DNA of 35,873 nt from Sphaerochaeta sp. (GCA_004294855.1 SHOI01000011.1:1-35873); one strand, 5' to 3'; positions 9,664 to 20,858 are shown, numbered from the stretch's first letter. Numbers and translations are program-made. Notes: generated by a model from the sequence alone, not told the origin.

Positions 9664-10988
9664 ACCGATCCTCCTTGCACCAGGGAAGGAGCATCGACGG
9701 AAAGATTCTTGTGGAGGTATCGTTTTGCATCCTTGCCGCTGTAGGCAGCCACGATCTGACCCGAACCGGCAAGGAGGAACTTCGTGCTCATCAGCCCATC
9801 CAAGCCGACCGGGCCGCGGGCGTGGATCTTCGTTGTGGAGATTCCCACCTCCGCCCCGAAGCCGAACCGGAACCCGTCGGCGAAGCGGGTCGAACAGTTC
9901 GCAAACACGTCCGCCGAATCGACTTCGGTGAAAAATCTCCTGACCGCCTCGGGATTCTCGCTGACGATCGCATCGGTGTGGTGGGACCCATATGTTTCGA
10001 TATGCCCGATCGCCTCTTCCAAGGAATCGACAACCCGGATATTCAGCTCCAATGAAAGGTATTCGTTGAAATAATCGCCTTCTTCAAGCGGGATGCACTC
10101 AATCGCCGCTTGCGTCCGCTCATCACCGTGAATCGTAACGTTTGCTTCCTTGAGCGCCTTGCCGACCTCCGGCAGGAACTCATCGACAAGCGAAGCATGA
10201 ACCAGCAGGGTTTCAATTGCGTTGCACGCCGCCGGATATTGCGTTTTTGCATCGATGATGACGGGAAGCGCCTTCTTCAGATCCGCCTGCTCGTCGATGT
10301 AGAGGTGGCAGATCCCGTCGCTGTGGCCGAGGACGGGAATCGAGGTGTTTTCCATCACGTAGGTGACGAACGCATTGGATCCGCGGGGGATGAGCAGATC
10401 GATCTCATCGTTCATCTTCAGCATCTCTTTGACGTCGCCGTGGCTTTCAAGCAGGGTGACATAGCCATCCCCGAGGGAGGATCCCCGGCTGCTTTGTTTG
10501 ATCGACTCCACCAGAGCGAGGTTGGTTCGTTTCGCTTCGCTGCCGCCCTTGAGGATGATCGCGTTCCCGCTTTTGATGCACAGACCGACGATCTGGACCA
10601 GCGCATCGGGCCGCGACTCGAAGATCATTCCGATCACTCCGATCGGAACGGAGATCTGCTCCAGGATCAGTCCGTCATCCAGCAGACACCGTTGGAGAAC
10701 CTTGCCGACCGGGTCGGCCAAAGCGGCTACCTGCTCAAGGCCGAGGACGACCTCGTTGAGCTTCTGTTCGTCAAAGACCAGACGTTTGATCAAGGCGGCG
10801 CCGATCTGTTGCTCCTTCGCTTCAGCGACATCCTGCTCGTTGGCTTTTCGGATCGTCGGCCAATCCCGCCTCAACCCTGCGGCTACCTTCCCGAGCAGAT
10901 CGATCCGCTCTTCGTTCGTGCTTACGCCGAGGACTCGGGAACTTTCTTTCAGCGCCTTGATCCGCGCCTTCACGCTGTGACTCATCAT
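9660..10988 (-). CDS. proA: glutamate-5-semialdehyde dehydrogenase
   Basis: QISVPIGVIGMIFESRPDALVQI, LKGGSEAKRTN, IPRGSNAFV, GHSDGICHLYID, NAIETLLVH, SADVFANCSTRFADGFRFGFGAEVGISTTKIHARGPVGL. Confidence 0.96.
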   Translation of the reverse strand: MMSHSVKARIKALKESSRVLGVSTNEERIDLLGKVAAGLRRDWPTIRKANEQDVAEAKEQQIGAALIKRLVFDEQKLNEVVLGLEQVAALADPVGKVLQRCLLDDGLILEQISVPIGVIGMIFESRPDALVQIVGLCIKSGNAIILKGGSEAKRTNLALVESIKQSSRGSSLGDGYVTLLESHGDVKEMLKMNDEIDLLIPRGSNAFVTYVMENTSIPVLGHSDGICHLYIDEQADLKKALPVIIDAKTQYPAACNAIETLLVHASLVDEFLPEVGKALKEANVTIHGDERTQAAIECIPLEEGDYFNEYLSLELNIRVVDSLEEAIGHIETYGSHHTDAIVSENPEAVRRFFTEVDSADVFANCSTRFADGFRFGFGAEVGISTTKIHARGPVGLDGLMSTKFLLAGSGQIVAAYSGKDAKRYLHKNLSVDAPSLVQGGSV

Positions 10989-11060
10989 ACTCGTGCTCCT
11001 TACGCTAGATTACCCGGAAGGAGCCATCGGTATCAAGGCAGCCTGCGTTGTTTTCCCCTT

Positions 11061-12097
<1,037 letters not shown>

Positions 12098-12101
<4 letters not shown>

Positions 12102-13684
12102 GAAATCCTCCGAAATGCTTTTGCCCGCATCCCGTCGATGACCTCCAATACCGATCCACCGAGGGCCCGGGCCTTGTCACTGATCGTCTCGCAGTATGAT
12201 GCGATGCCGCGCGGGTCTATATCCGCCACCTTGAAGTTCGTTGGAACGACGATTCCGTCGTGCAGCATCCCCCGGACCACCCCGTCGATCGGAGCGATGA
12301 TCTCATCCGTTCCGACCGCTGCGATCACGTCGCCCTGTTTGACCAAGTCACCGATCTTCTTATGGCCGACAAACGTGCCTGCGCTCGCAGAATGCAGAAC
12401 TCGTTCCTCAGCAAAGCCGCCGATCTTCCCCGGAATTCCGGTATTCGGTTCGGCGAATCCCCGACTGATGACCTTCCCGAGGTCATGCCCCCGCTTCGTT
12501 TCGATCACGTAATCGCAATCGACCCCCGCTTCAAAGCCGGGTCCGAGGGCGATGACCAGCGGCGCCATCCCTTTGTGAGTTCCCAGGTTCTTCTTGGCGA
12601 TGATCGCATCGACGACCGCGAAGGGTCGAAGACGTTCGATCATCGAAGCGCTCGGGTCGACCATCAGTGCGACGATCCCCTGATCGAGCAGCGTCTTCGC
12701 CTCCTGGTCGCTCTCGGCCCTTCGGCAGACTACCGTTTCAAGCGCCACTTCCCCGGTGTACACCGCTTCGCTGAAGGCGACGGTTCGGCGGATCGTCGTC
12801 GGCTGCTCGATTTCAAGGGCGCATACCCGGTATCCCGCCTTGGCAAGCCGGACGATCACGCCGGTGGCCAGATCCCCCGCCCCGCGGACCACGACGAGGT
12901 TTTCCGCTTTCCTGCTGAGACTCTGGCCGGATCGGTCATGGAGCACCATCATCACCTCGGCCATCACGGCGATCGCGATCTCATGAGGGGTCTCGGATCC
13001 GATATCCAGACCGACCGGGCTGTAGAAATGGTCCAAGCGTTCGATGGAAATGTTTCGCTCACCCTCCAGGGCTCTTCGATAGGTGTTCACTTTGGTCCGG
13101 GAACCCAGCATTCCGATGTAGGCGGCGTCGCTGGTGATGACCGCTTCCAATACGGATTTATCCAGGCCGTGGGTCGCTATGACGATGGCGCAATCCCGAT
13201 CGATCTCAAGGCTCTTCATCGCCTCCTCGACCGTCTCCCCCACATGGAACGCCCCGGCATCGGGAAAGCGTTCGCCGGTCGCATACTCCGCCCGGGTTTC
13301 GATCACTTCGATCCTGAACCCGCATCCCGCTCCGAGGCGGGCGATCTGTTCATTCACATGCCCCCCGCCAAACAACAGCAGGCGGCGCTTGCTTGCAATC
13401 ACGTCGACGAAAAACTCAAGCGTTCCACCGCAGGCATGACCGTCGGTGACGGCCAGCGAGACATCCACATGGGTGCTTTTTCCTTCAGCGATCGCGGCGA
13501 CCGCTTCCTTGGTCACGGTGAACTCGGCGATCCCCCCGCCGACGGTTCCGATCGTACTCCCATCTTTTTTGACGATCATGTGGGCGTTGCTCCGCGGTGT
13601 GGAGCCGACGCTTTTGGTGATCGACACGAAGGCGAACGGGATATTCCGATCCTGCAGAGCAGCTGCTTGTTCAAATATGTTCAT
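12098..13684 (-). CDS. fused XdhC-family accessory factor + EF2563/YqeB-family selenium-dependent molybdenum hydroxylase maturation protein
   Basis: Residues 1 to ~258: XdhC/CoxI features (SVGSTPRSNAHMIVKKDGSTIGTVGGGIAE, LLLFGGGHVNEQIARLGAGCGF, YIGMLGSRTKV, SPVGLDIGSETPHEIAIAVMAE). Residues ~260-528: YqeB/EF2563 features (LVVVRGAGDLATGVIVRLAKAGYRVCALEIEQPTTIRRTVAFSEAVY, IAKKNLGTHKGMAPLVIALGPGFEAGVDCDYVIETKRGHDLGKVI). Confidence 0.9.
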
Positions 13685-14397
13685 ACTTCACCTCGACAGG
13701 TCCCGGCAAGGACTGCTGTAATTCGTTTTTTGGTTCGACCCAGACGAAGGGCTTCGGCGACGACCTCGTCACGTGCGGCATCGCTTTGATTATAGACCAG
13801 GATGACCGGATGTGCCGAGGTTCCTTTCAGAATCCCGTCGGGATGGTCAAGCAGGACATCAAGCGTATCGAGGGTGATCCACGCTTCCTTCGAGCCTGTG
13901 GCAGCGCGATATTCCCCCACGCGATGGAAGGTCTCCTCGTCCAGCCGCTTCCCGATTCCGCTCAGTCCGACGACGGCGATGACGCAATCGACCCATGGAG
14001 GAATTACCGGTTCTCCCTCATTGTGAAATTTGAACGGTCTTCTCCGCGCCCCGTCCGCTTCGATGAGCGTATATCCCGCCAGCTTGCTCGTCTTTTCGAG
14101 CAGATCGGGATCCACGCTCCCGAGCTTGTCCGAATCGGGTGCCGCCCAGAGCACCCGACGACCGGGCCCCACCTTCGGCGGATTGTTCGGATCGATTGCG
14201 ATCTCATCGAACGGGTACTCCATATCGCGCGGCGAAGCCAGATGGGTCGTCGTTGTGATGAGTACCCCCTCTTCCTTGAATTGGTCCGCCAAACCGATGA
14301 TGATGCTTGTCTTCCCGCCGCTTCCGGTGACGGCGATTCGTCTGGCGGAAAGCGATTCAATGAGGGTTCCGAGTTCATCAAAGAGGGAAAGAGCCAT
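13681..14397 (-). CDS. yqeC: selenium-dependent hydroxylase accessory protein YqeC
   Basis: SARRIAVTGSGGKTSIIIGLADQFKEEGVLITTTTHLASP P-loop, YTLIEADGARRRPFKFHNEGEPVIP; overlaps the next gene by ATGA. Confidence 0.9.
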   Translation of the reverse strand: MALSLFDELGTLIESLSARRIAVTGSGGKTSIIIGLADQFKEEGVLITTTTHLASPRDMEYPFDEIAIDPNNPPKVGPGRRVLWAAPDSDKLGSVDPDLLEKTSKLAGYTLIEADGARRRPFKFHNEGEPVIPPWVDCVIAVVGLSGIGKRLDEETFHRVGEYRAATGSKEAWITLDTLDVLLDHPDGILKGTSAHPVILVYNQSDAARDEVVAEALRLGRTKKRITAVLAGTCRGEV

Positions 14398-14420
14398 ACA
14401 CCCAAGTCTAATCGCCTGCC

Positions 14421-14426
14421 ATTATA
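14421..14426 (-). promoter_or_regulatory. candidate -10 element of the yqeC operon
   Basis: TATAAT exact on minus strand, ~24 nt upstream of the yqeC start; no good -35 seen. Confidence 0.4.
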
Positions 14427-14505
14427 CAGTCAATTATAAAATGGGATAATCCGTTTGTATTTTTGAATACATAATGATACGCTGGCAGAATACCGAGGAG
14501 GAACC

Positions 14506-15603
14506 ATGAAACGTCTATTGCTTATCGCAACCGGCCTGTTGCTGGCCGCAGCCCTCATTGCACTGCCTGCAAGCGAAGCGGCACCGAAGACTCTTTCCTA
14601 CAGCGCCACCGATGCAAGCGGGAGGACCATCACCCTCGACGGCAAACCGGAAAAGGTTCTTGTCGCCGCAAAAGCCGCCCTCATGCCGGCCCATGCGCTC
14701 TTTTTGTTCCCGGAAGCGCAGGAGATGGAGATCAGCCTCTCCAAGACCGATCAGGGGCTCGGGGATTTCTTTCCCCTCGTCTGGCCGCACATCAATCCCG
14801 GCGGAAGGCTCGACCAGAACGCAAGCGTCGAGGAGCTGATCACGAAGCAAAGCGATCTCATCCTGTTGAAAGCGACCCACTATGAAAGCATGGGGAAAAA
14901 GCTCGATCAGGTCGGAGTCAAGAACTTCACGATGAGCCTGGAGACCTGGGATGAATGGCAGGCCGAACTGATCCAGCTCGGAAAACTGCTGGGTTCGGAA
15001 GAGCGCGCCCGACACGTCCTTGACGTATATGAAAAACGTATCGCTGCACTTAAACAGCGGGTTGCCGGCTTGCCGGATGACCAAAAGCCCGACGTCCTTC
15101 TTCTCCAGGGAGCTCGGAGCGACAATGCCTATTCCTTTAAAATCGCTCCCGATTCGTGGCTCCAGACCTGGGTCGTCGAATTGGTCGGAGGAAACCCGGT
15201 CTGGAAGGGATCCAACAAAGCGGCAAGCGGCTGGTCGGTGGTGACCTTCGAGCAGATCGCAGCATGGGATCCCGATCTCATTGTTACCATCAGCTACAAC
15301 ACCCCCGCTTCCATATATCAGGATGCGATCCTTGACTCGCCGGTGTGGAAGAAGCTCGCCGCGGTACGAACCGGCAAGGTGTATGCAAGCCCCTCCGATC
15401 TGATGAACTACATTCAACCGGTGGCATCGTGGATCCTCGGCGCCCAATGGCTGGCAAAGACGATCCATCCTGAGCTCTTTTCCGATCTGGACATGGATGC
15501 CGAAATCCGCAGCTTCTACACGGATTTCTACGGGATCACCGACATGACGCTGCTCGACGAATTCGTTTCGCGCTTTGAAAAGTCGGTGGTGAACAATCGA
15601 TGA
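14506..15603 (+). CDS. ABC transporter periplasmic substrate-binding protein, FecB/BtuF/MolA-like (cluster A-II)
   Basis: Signal peptide MKRLLLIATGLLLAAALIALPASEAA; RTITLDGKPEKVLVAA; ASVEELITKQSDLILL, FEQIAAWDPDLIVTISYN. Confidence 0.85.
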   Translation: MKRLLLIATGLLLAAALIALPASEAAPKTLSYSATDASGRTITLDGKPEKVLVAAKAALMPAHALFLFPEAQEMEISLSKTDQGLGDFFPLVWPHINPGGRLDQNASVEELITKQSDLILLKATHYESMGKKLDQVGVKNFTMSLETWDEWQAELIQLGKLLGSEERARHVLDVYEKRIAALKQRVAGLPDDQKPDVLLLQGARSDNAYSFKIAPDSWLQTWVVELVGGNPVWKGSNKAASGWSVVTFEQIAAWDPDLIVTISYNTPASIYQDAILDSPVWKKLAAVRTGKVYASPSDLMNYIQPVASWILGAQWLAKTIHPELFSDLDMDAEIRSFYTDFYGITDMTLLDEFVSRFEKSVVNNR

Positions 15604-16610
15604 GCGAGTACGAAAAGCAAAAACGCCAAAAGATGATCACGCTCACGGTTCTCCTCGCCTTGAGCGTGCTCTTTGGCATCCTCTCGTTGTTTCTCGGCCG
15701 GTATCCGAAAGCGGGGTTTACTTCGCCCGTTCTGTTTTATACCGATTCAGTCGCCCGGACGATTCTTACCAAAATCCGGCTTCCTCGGGTCGTCTTGGCG
15801 CTCGCTTCCGGAGCGATGCTCGGGGCAAGCGGCTTCACCTTTCAATTGCTCTTCTCCAACCCGCTCGTTGAGTCTGGCTTCCTCGGAGTAAGCCAGGGAG
15901 CAGCGTTCGGAGCGGCCCTGATGATCATCTTCGCCGGCGCATCTTCGCTCTCCATCCAGCTTTCAGCGATGTTCTTCGGACTCCTGGGATTGGTATTTTC
16001 CTATTATCTTTCCACTCGATTTCGTTTTGGAGGACCATTGTTGCGCCTCGTCTTGGCGGGGATCGCCGTCTCGGCCTTCTTCTCCAGCGGCTTGGGGGTG
16101 ATCAAGCTTGTAGCCGAACCGACGAAGGATCTTCAGGACATCACCTTTTGGATGATGGGTGGACTCTGGAACGCTTCCTGGGGTTCTATCATTCCGACTT
16201 TGGTCGTAATAGCGATCGCGTTGACGATCCTCCATATGAATCGTTTCACCCTCAATCTTCTTTCAATCAATGAAAAAACTTCTTTTTCCCTGGGTCTCAA
16301 TCCAAAACGTCAGCGAGTCATCCTGCTCGTCGTCGCCACGGTGGGAACAACGTTCACAATCAGCGTGACCGGCCTCATCGGATGGGTCGGGCTGATCACC
16401 CCTCATATCGCCCGAAAGACCTTCGGCAGCGAAGCGACCCACGCCCTTCCCGCCTCGATGGTCATGGGTGCCTTCTTCCTGCTTTTATGTGATTCGTTCG
16501 GAAGAACGATTCTTCCGACGGAAATACCCATCGGGTTATTGACCAGTCTCTTCGGCGCGTTGATCTTCGTCCTCATCCTTTCCGGCAAAAGCCAGGAGGG
16601 CAAGGCATGA
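15600..16610 (+). CDS. FecCD-family ABC transporter permease
   Basis: IRLPRVVLALASGAMLGASGFTFQLLFSNPLVESGFLGVSQGAAFGAA and TGLIGWVGLITPHIARKTFGS.HALPASMVMGAFFLLLCDSFGRTILPTEIPIGLLTSLFGALIFVLIL; ATGA overlap with the upstream gene. Confidence 0.93.
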   Translation: MSEYEKQKRQKMITLTVLLALSVLFGILSLFLGRYPKAGFTSPVLFYTDSVARTILTKIRLPRVVLALASGAMLGASGFTFQLLFSNPLVESGFLGVSQGAAFGAALMIIFAGASSLSIQLSAMFFGLLGLVFSYYLSTRFRFGGPLLRLVLAGIAVSAFFSSGLGVIKLVAEPTKDLQDITFWMMGGLWNASWGSIIPTLVVIAIALTILHMNRFTLNLLSINEKTSFSLGLNPKRQRVILLVVATVGTTFTISVTGLIGWVGLITPHIARKTFGSEATHALPASMVMGAFFLLLCDSFGRTILPTEIPIGLLTSLFGALIFVLILSGKSQEGKA

Positions 16611-17362
16611 TGTTCCTGTCGATAGAAAAACTCTCCTATCAATACCCCAATGGAATCAATGCGCTTCAATCCGTTACGCTTTCAATTGACAAAGGCTCCT
16701 CAGTAGCGATCCTCGGATCCAACGGGGCGGGAAAATCAACGTTGCTCGATATACTTTTAGGATACAAACCGAGCACTTCGGTTTCTCTTTATGGCAAACC
16801 GCTTTCGACGTATGGCCGGAAGGAGCTCGGTCGGCTCATCGCTCTTGTCCCCCAAAAGGAGCAGTTCTCTTTCGCCTACACCCTCCTCGATTACACCCTC
16901 TTCGGTCGGGCTCCATACCTTTCCCCGATGGGCATCCCCACGAGCAGCGATAACCTGATCGCCTATGAAGCGTTGGCGAAAGTCGGCCTCGGCGGCTTTG
17001 AAAACCGGAGCATCACCGCTCTTTCCGGAGGAGAGCAGCAGCTCCTCATCATCGCCCGGGCGATCGCCCAGGAATCGGAGATCCTGCTGCTCGACGAACC
17101 GACCTCCAGCCTGGATCCGGCGAATCGGAAACGGATTCTCACCCTGCTCAAACAGCTCCACTCCGAGGGGAAAACACTCATCTTCACGACCCATGACGCA
17201 AACTTTGCGTATGAGCTATCAAGCGATATCGCTTTGCTGAAAGGCGGCACGTTGCTCGGCTACGGCAAGAAAGAAGACGTGGTCAAAAGCGAACTTCTGA
17301 CCACGTTGTACGATACGCAACTAACCGTAACCGAGATCGACGGTCGGACCATCATCTATTGA
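16607..17362 (+). CDS. ABC transporter ATP-binding protein (FecE/MolC-like)
   Basis: Walker A LGSNGAGKSTLLDILLG, signature LSGGEQQLLIIARAIAQ, Walker B EILLLDEPTSSLD; overlaps the permease. Confidence 0.93.
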   Translation: MMFLSIEKLSYQYPNGINALQSVTLSIDKGSSVAILGSNGAGKSTLLDILLGYKPSTSVSLYGKPLSTYGRKELGRLIALVPQKEQFSFAYTLLDYTLFGRAPYLSPMGIPTSSDNLIAYEALAKVGLGGFENRSITALSGGEQQLLIIARAIAQESEILLLDEPTSSLDPANRKRILTLLKQLHSEGKTLIFTTHDANFAYELSSDIALLKGGTLLGYGKKEDVVKSELLTTLYDTQLTVTEIDGRTIIY

Positions 17363-19098
17363 TCCAGCTCCAAATCGACGAAGCTGAACGTTCCGACGTC
17401 AAAGAGGCCCATGTCGGTCAGCTTATACGTCGGAATAACCGGCAGCGCCATGAAGCTCAGCGTGGTGAACGCATCGATGCCGGGTTTCACCGAGAGCTTT
17501 TCAATCGCCATGTCGTGGAGGTGTTGCAGCTTCTCTGCGACCACCTCGCCCTTCTCATAGCTGATGAGGCCGGCTACCGGCATCTCCAGAGTGGAAAGCG
17601 CCTTTCCGTTTTGAATGACGGTCATTCCGCCGCCCGTTTCGATCAAGTGTTCGACGGCTTTGGCCATATCCGCATCGTTGTCGCCGGCGACGATGAGGTT
17701 ATGCGAATCATGTCCGACCGTTGAAGCAATCGCTCCTTTGCGCAGTCCGAATCCGCGGATTAATCCGACTCCGACCGTTCCCAGTCCCTTGTGCCGCTCG
17801 ATGACCGCAAGCTTGACCACATCCTGGTTGGGATCGTGGACCCACACACCCTTCTCCAGCTTGACGAACGCCTCGCCCTGTTCCGTTACCACTCCGCCCG
17901 GGACGATGTCGATGACCCGCACCCGGTTGTGCTTCAACCGAAGATCAAGACGCTCAACGGAAAAATCTTTGATGTTCATCTTCGATGCAACGCGCTGATC
18001 CTTCTTCGCTTTTGATGGCTTGAGCATCTTTCCTTCCTGAGCGACAAGAACTCCACCCACATATACTTGGTGCATCTTGAATTCAACAAGATCATCAGCA
18101 AGGCAGAAGTCCGCCCGTCTTCCGGGGGCGATCGCCCCGCGATCGGTCAGATTGTAGCACTCGCCGGAGTTGATCGTCGCCATGCAGATCGCTTCAATCG
18201 GGTCGAGACCTTCATGAACGGCGATGCGGAGATTGTTGTTGATATGGCCTTCTTCAAGGATGCTGACCGGCTGTCGATCATCGGTGCAGAAACAGCAGCG
18301 GCGGCTGTTCTTCGAATCGACTCCTCCCAGCAGCCCGATGACGTTGTTGCACGCCGAGCCTTCCCGAAGGTGCACGTACATCCCTCTTCGGACCCGATCT
18401 CTCAATTCAGCGGGAGTTTCACATTCATGGTCCGTTTTGATTCCGCTTGCGCTGTACGCATCCAAATCCGCGTCATAGACCGCCGGACTGTGTCCGTCGA
18501 TGACTTTTTCCGCTTCTTTTGCAACCATGATCTTGTCGATCACCAGATCTTTTCCTGCGATCACTCCGGGATAATCCATCATCTCACCAAGTCCGACAAT
18601 GCGCTCATGGTCCATGACGCTTCTGATGTCTTCAGCGGTGATTACCGCCCCGGCGTGTTCAAAACTCACCGCGGGGACACAGGAGGGAACGACAAAAAAC
18701 ATCTGCAACGCGCTCTCTTTGCTCGCTTCAAGCATATAGTGCAATCCGTCAAGCCCGGCAACATTGCAGATTTCATGCGGGTCGGCGATCACCGTGGTCG
18801 TTCCGTGAGGAACGACGAGATTGGAAAACTCCTCAGGGGTGGTATGACTCGATTCGATGTGGACATGGCTGTCGATCAGCCCCGGGATGAGAAAGCGGCC
18901 TCCCCCATCGACGATCTTCTTCGCTTTCCCCTTACCGGGAGGTGCGAAGCCGGCGATATGGCCCTCGCTGATTATGAGGTCTGCTTCAAACCATTCTTTA
19001 TTGAATACATCGAGAATATGTGCGTTTGTGATGCACAGATCCGCGCTCTTTCTCCGCGCACTGGCAGCAATGAGGTTTTGCAACTTCTTTTTATCCAT
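17356..19098 (-). CDS. ade: adenine deaminase
   Basis: FLIPGLIDSHVHIESSHTTPEEFSNLVVPHGTTTVIADPHEICNVAG, GLGEMMDYPGVI, DGHSPAV, RCCFCTDDRQP, C-terminal VGHDSHNLIVAGDNDADMAKAV; start at internal Met behind AAGGAGG. Confidence 0.94.
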   Translation of the reverse strand: MDKKKLQNLIAASARRKSADLCITNAHILDVFNKEWFEADLIISEGHIAGFAPPGKGKAKKIVDGGGRFLIPGLIDSHVHIESSHTTPEEFSNLVVPHGTTTVIADPHEICNVAGLDGLHYMLEASKESALQMFFVVPSCVPAVSFEHAGAVITAEDIRSVMDHERIVGLGEMMDYPGVIAGKDLVIDKIMVAKEAEKVIDGHSPAVYDADLDAYSASGIKTDHECETPAELRDRVRRGMYVHLREGSACNNVIGLLGGVDSKNSRRCCFCTDDRQPVSILEEGHINNNLRIAVHEGLDPIEAICMATINSGECYNLTDRGAIAPGRRADFCLADDLVEFKMHQVYVGGVLVAQEGKMLKPSKAKKDQRVASKMNIKDFSVERLDLRLKHNRVRVIDIVPGGVVTEQGEAFVKLEKGVWVHDPNQDVVKLAVIERHKGLGTVGVGLIRGFGLRKGAIASTVGHDSHNLIVAGDNDADMAKAVEHLIETGGGMTVIQNGKALSTLEMPVAGLISYEKGEVVAEKLQHLHDMAIEKLSVKPGIDAFTTLSFMALPVIPTYKLTDMGLFDVGTFSFVDLELDQ

Positions 19099-19123
19099 CG
19101 GAACCTCCTTCATGGTTCCTTAC

Positions 19124-19151
19124 AGTGTACCACGTCGCCGGTCATCTTCAA
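19124..19151 (-). promoter_or_regulatory. candidate sigma70 promoter for adenine deaminase
   Basis: Minus strand TTGAAG-N16-TACACT, ~26 nt upstream of start. Confidence 0.35.
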
Positions 19152-19464
19152 GGCAAAACCATGTTTTTTCACATCTTTCTTAACGTGAGAACGCCCGGTT
19201 TTTGTTGTATCTGTTGCAGTATTTTTTATTTCATGTATTCAAATACAACATATTTGTTGCGGATTTTTACCGTTTTACGAGACTTGACCTTGTGTAAACC
19301 AATCGTTGTGAAGTGTCAAAATCAACTATTTCTCAATTTCTGTCAACATACCTCCGAATTCCCCAATTTATGCGAAATTTACGACAATTTTGATGATTTA
19401 TCTGTATTTATTCCCGCTAATGAGGTAGAATGGAGGTATCAAAACATCTGCAAGGAGCGAATAG

Positions 19465-20763
19465 ATGGACAAGTTCTTTAAAATTACAGAACGAAAATCG
19501 ACCGTCAAAACGGAAGTCATCGCAGGAATTACAACGTTCCTCACCATGGCTTACATTCTGGTGGTCAATCCGGGCATTCTGTCTGCCACTGGAATGTCGT
19601 TTGAGAAAGTATTTTCAGCGACGGCAATTTCATCCGCCATCGCCACGCTGATCATGGCATTGATGGCAAACCTTCCCTTCGCCTTGGCTCCCGGAATGGG
19701 ACTGAACGCGTTCTTTGCCTTCAGCGTCGTCCTCGGCATGGGGTATTCTTGGCAGTTCGCCCTCACGGCGGTCTTCGTTGAAGGTATCATCTTCATCATC
19801 CTGACCTTCGTAAACATCCGGGAGGCGATTGTCAACAGCATTCCCGCAAACCTGAAAAAAGCGATCGGGGTCGGTATTGGACTCTTCATCGCCTTCATCG
19901 GCTTGCAGAACGCCGGAATCATCATCAACAACGATGCGACTCTCGTTGCTCTCAACCCGGGATGGTTCAAGGGCGGTCCGGGCTTGGCGATGCTCGGACT
20001 CCTGATCACCGGAGTCCTCCTTGCATTCAAGGTCAGGGGCGCTCTCTTGATCGGTATCATCATCACAACCATCATCGGCATCCCCTTCGGCATCACCCAA
20101 TATGCCGGCGGCAAGTATATTCCCCCTGCGCCATATTTCTTCCAGTTCGAGTTCTCGAAAGCGGTCTTCAGTCTTGACTTCGTCGTCGTCATGTTCACCT
20201 TCCTCTTCGTCGACATGTTCGACACGGTCGGAACGCTGATCGGATGTGCAACGAAAGCGGATATGATTCAGAAAGACGGCTCGATTCCGAACGTCAAGGA
20301 AGCGCTGTTCGCCGACGCGGTCGGAACCACTGTCGGTGCCATTCTCGGAACCTCCACCGTTACGACGTTCGTCGAATCTTCGGCGGGTGTCGTCGAAGGA
20401 GGACGAACCGGATTGACCGCTCTCACGACCGCCATTCTCTTCCTTCTCTCCCTCTTCCTCGTACCGCTCTTCAGCTCGATTCCGAGTGTTGCGACCGCCC
20501 CGGCCCTGATCATCGTCGGAGTCTTCATGATCACCCCGGTTGTCGATATCGACTGGGACGACATGACGGAAGCGATTCCCGCATTCTTGACCCTTCTCTT
20601 CATGATCGTTGCATACTCGATCGCCGAAGGCATCATGTTCGGTATCATCTCCTACGTCCTTCTGAAGCTCTTCTCCAAGAAAGGCAAGGAAATCGGCGGA
20701 ATGACATGGGTCGTCTTCGCGCTCTTCGTAGCGAAGATCTTCTTTGGTGCTCTTGGAAGCTGA
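19465..20763 (+). CDS. NCS2 family (AzgA/PbuG-like) adenine/guanine/hypoxanthine permease
   Basis: MDKFFKITERKSTVKTEVIAGITTFLTMAYILVVNPGILSATGM, PFALAPGMGLNAFFAF, VDMFDTVGTLIG, ALFADAVGTTVGAILGTSTVTTFVESSAGVVEGGRTGLTA. Confidence 0.93.
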   Translation: MDKFFKITERKSTVKTEVIAGITTFLTMAYILVVNPGILSATGMSFEKVFSATAISSAIATLIMALMANLPFALAPGMGLNAFFAFSVVLGMGYSWQFALTAVFVEGIIFIILTFVNIREAIVNSIPANLKKAIGVGIGLFIAFIGLQNAGIIINNDATLVALNPGWFKGGPGLAMLGLLITGVLLAFKVRGALLIGIIITTIIGIPFGITQYAGGKYIPPAPYFFQFEFSKAVFSLDFVVVMFTFLFVDMFDTVGTLIGCATKADMIQKDGSIPNVKEALFADAVGTTVGAILGTSTVTTFVESSAGVVEGGRTGLTALTTAILFLLSLFLVPLFSSIPSVATAPALIIVGVFMITPVVDIDWDDMTEAIPAFLTLLFMIVAYSIAEGIMFGIISYVLLKLFSKKGKEIGGMTWVVFALFVAKIFFGALGS

Positions 20764-20783
20764 TCACCTCAACAACACATTCA

Positions 20784-20810
20784 GGTGGACCGATCGGTCC
20801 ACCTTTTTTT
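20784..20810 (+). terminator. rho-independent terminator after the NCS2 permease gene
   Basis: Perfect 20-bp palindrome GGTGGACCGATCGGTCCACC followed by TTTTTTT, 20 nt after the stop codon. Confidence 0.92.
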
Positions 20811-20858
20811 GCCTCTTAGCGTCTTTCATCAATATGTATTCTTGGCTACAATGAGCCC

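Noticed and set aside
17521-18352. Additional TGTTGCA occurrences within ade coding sequence
   Set aside because: Single copies inside coding sequence, as expected by chance for a 7-mer; not paired at 10-bp spacing like the ygfK and ygeW sites.
18067-19188. 373-aa plus-strand ORF antisense to ade
   Set aside because: Antisense shadow of adenine deaminase.
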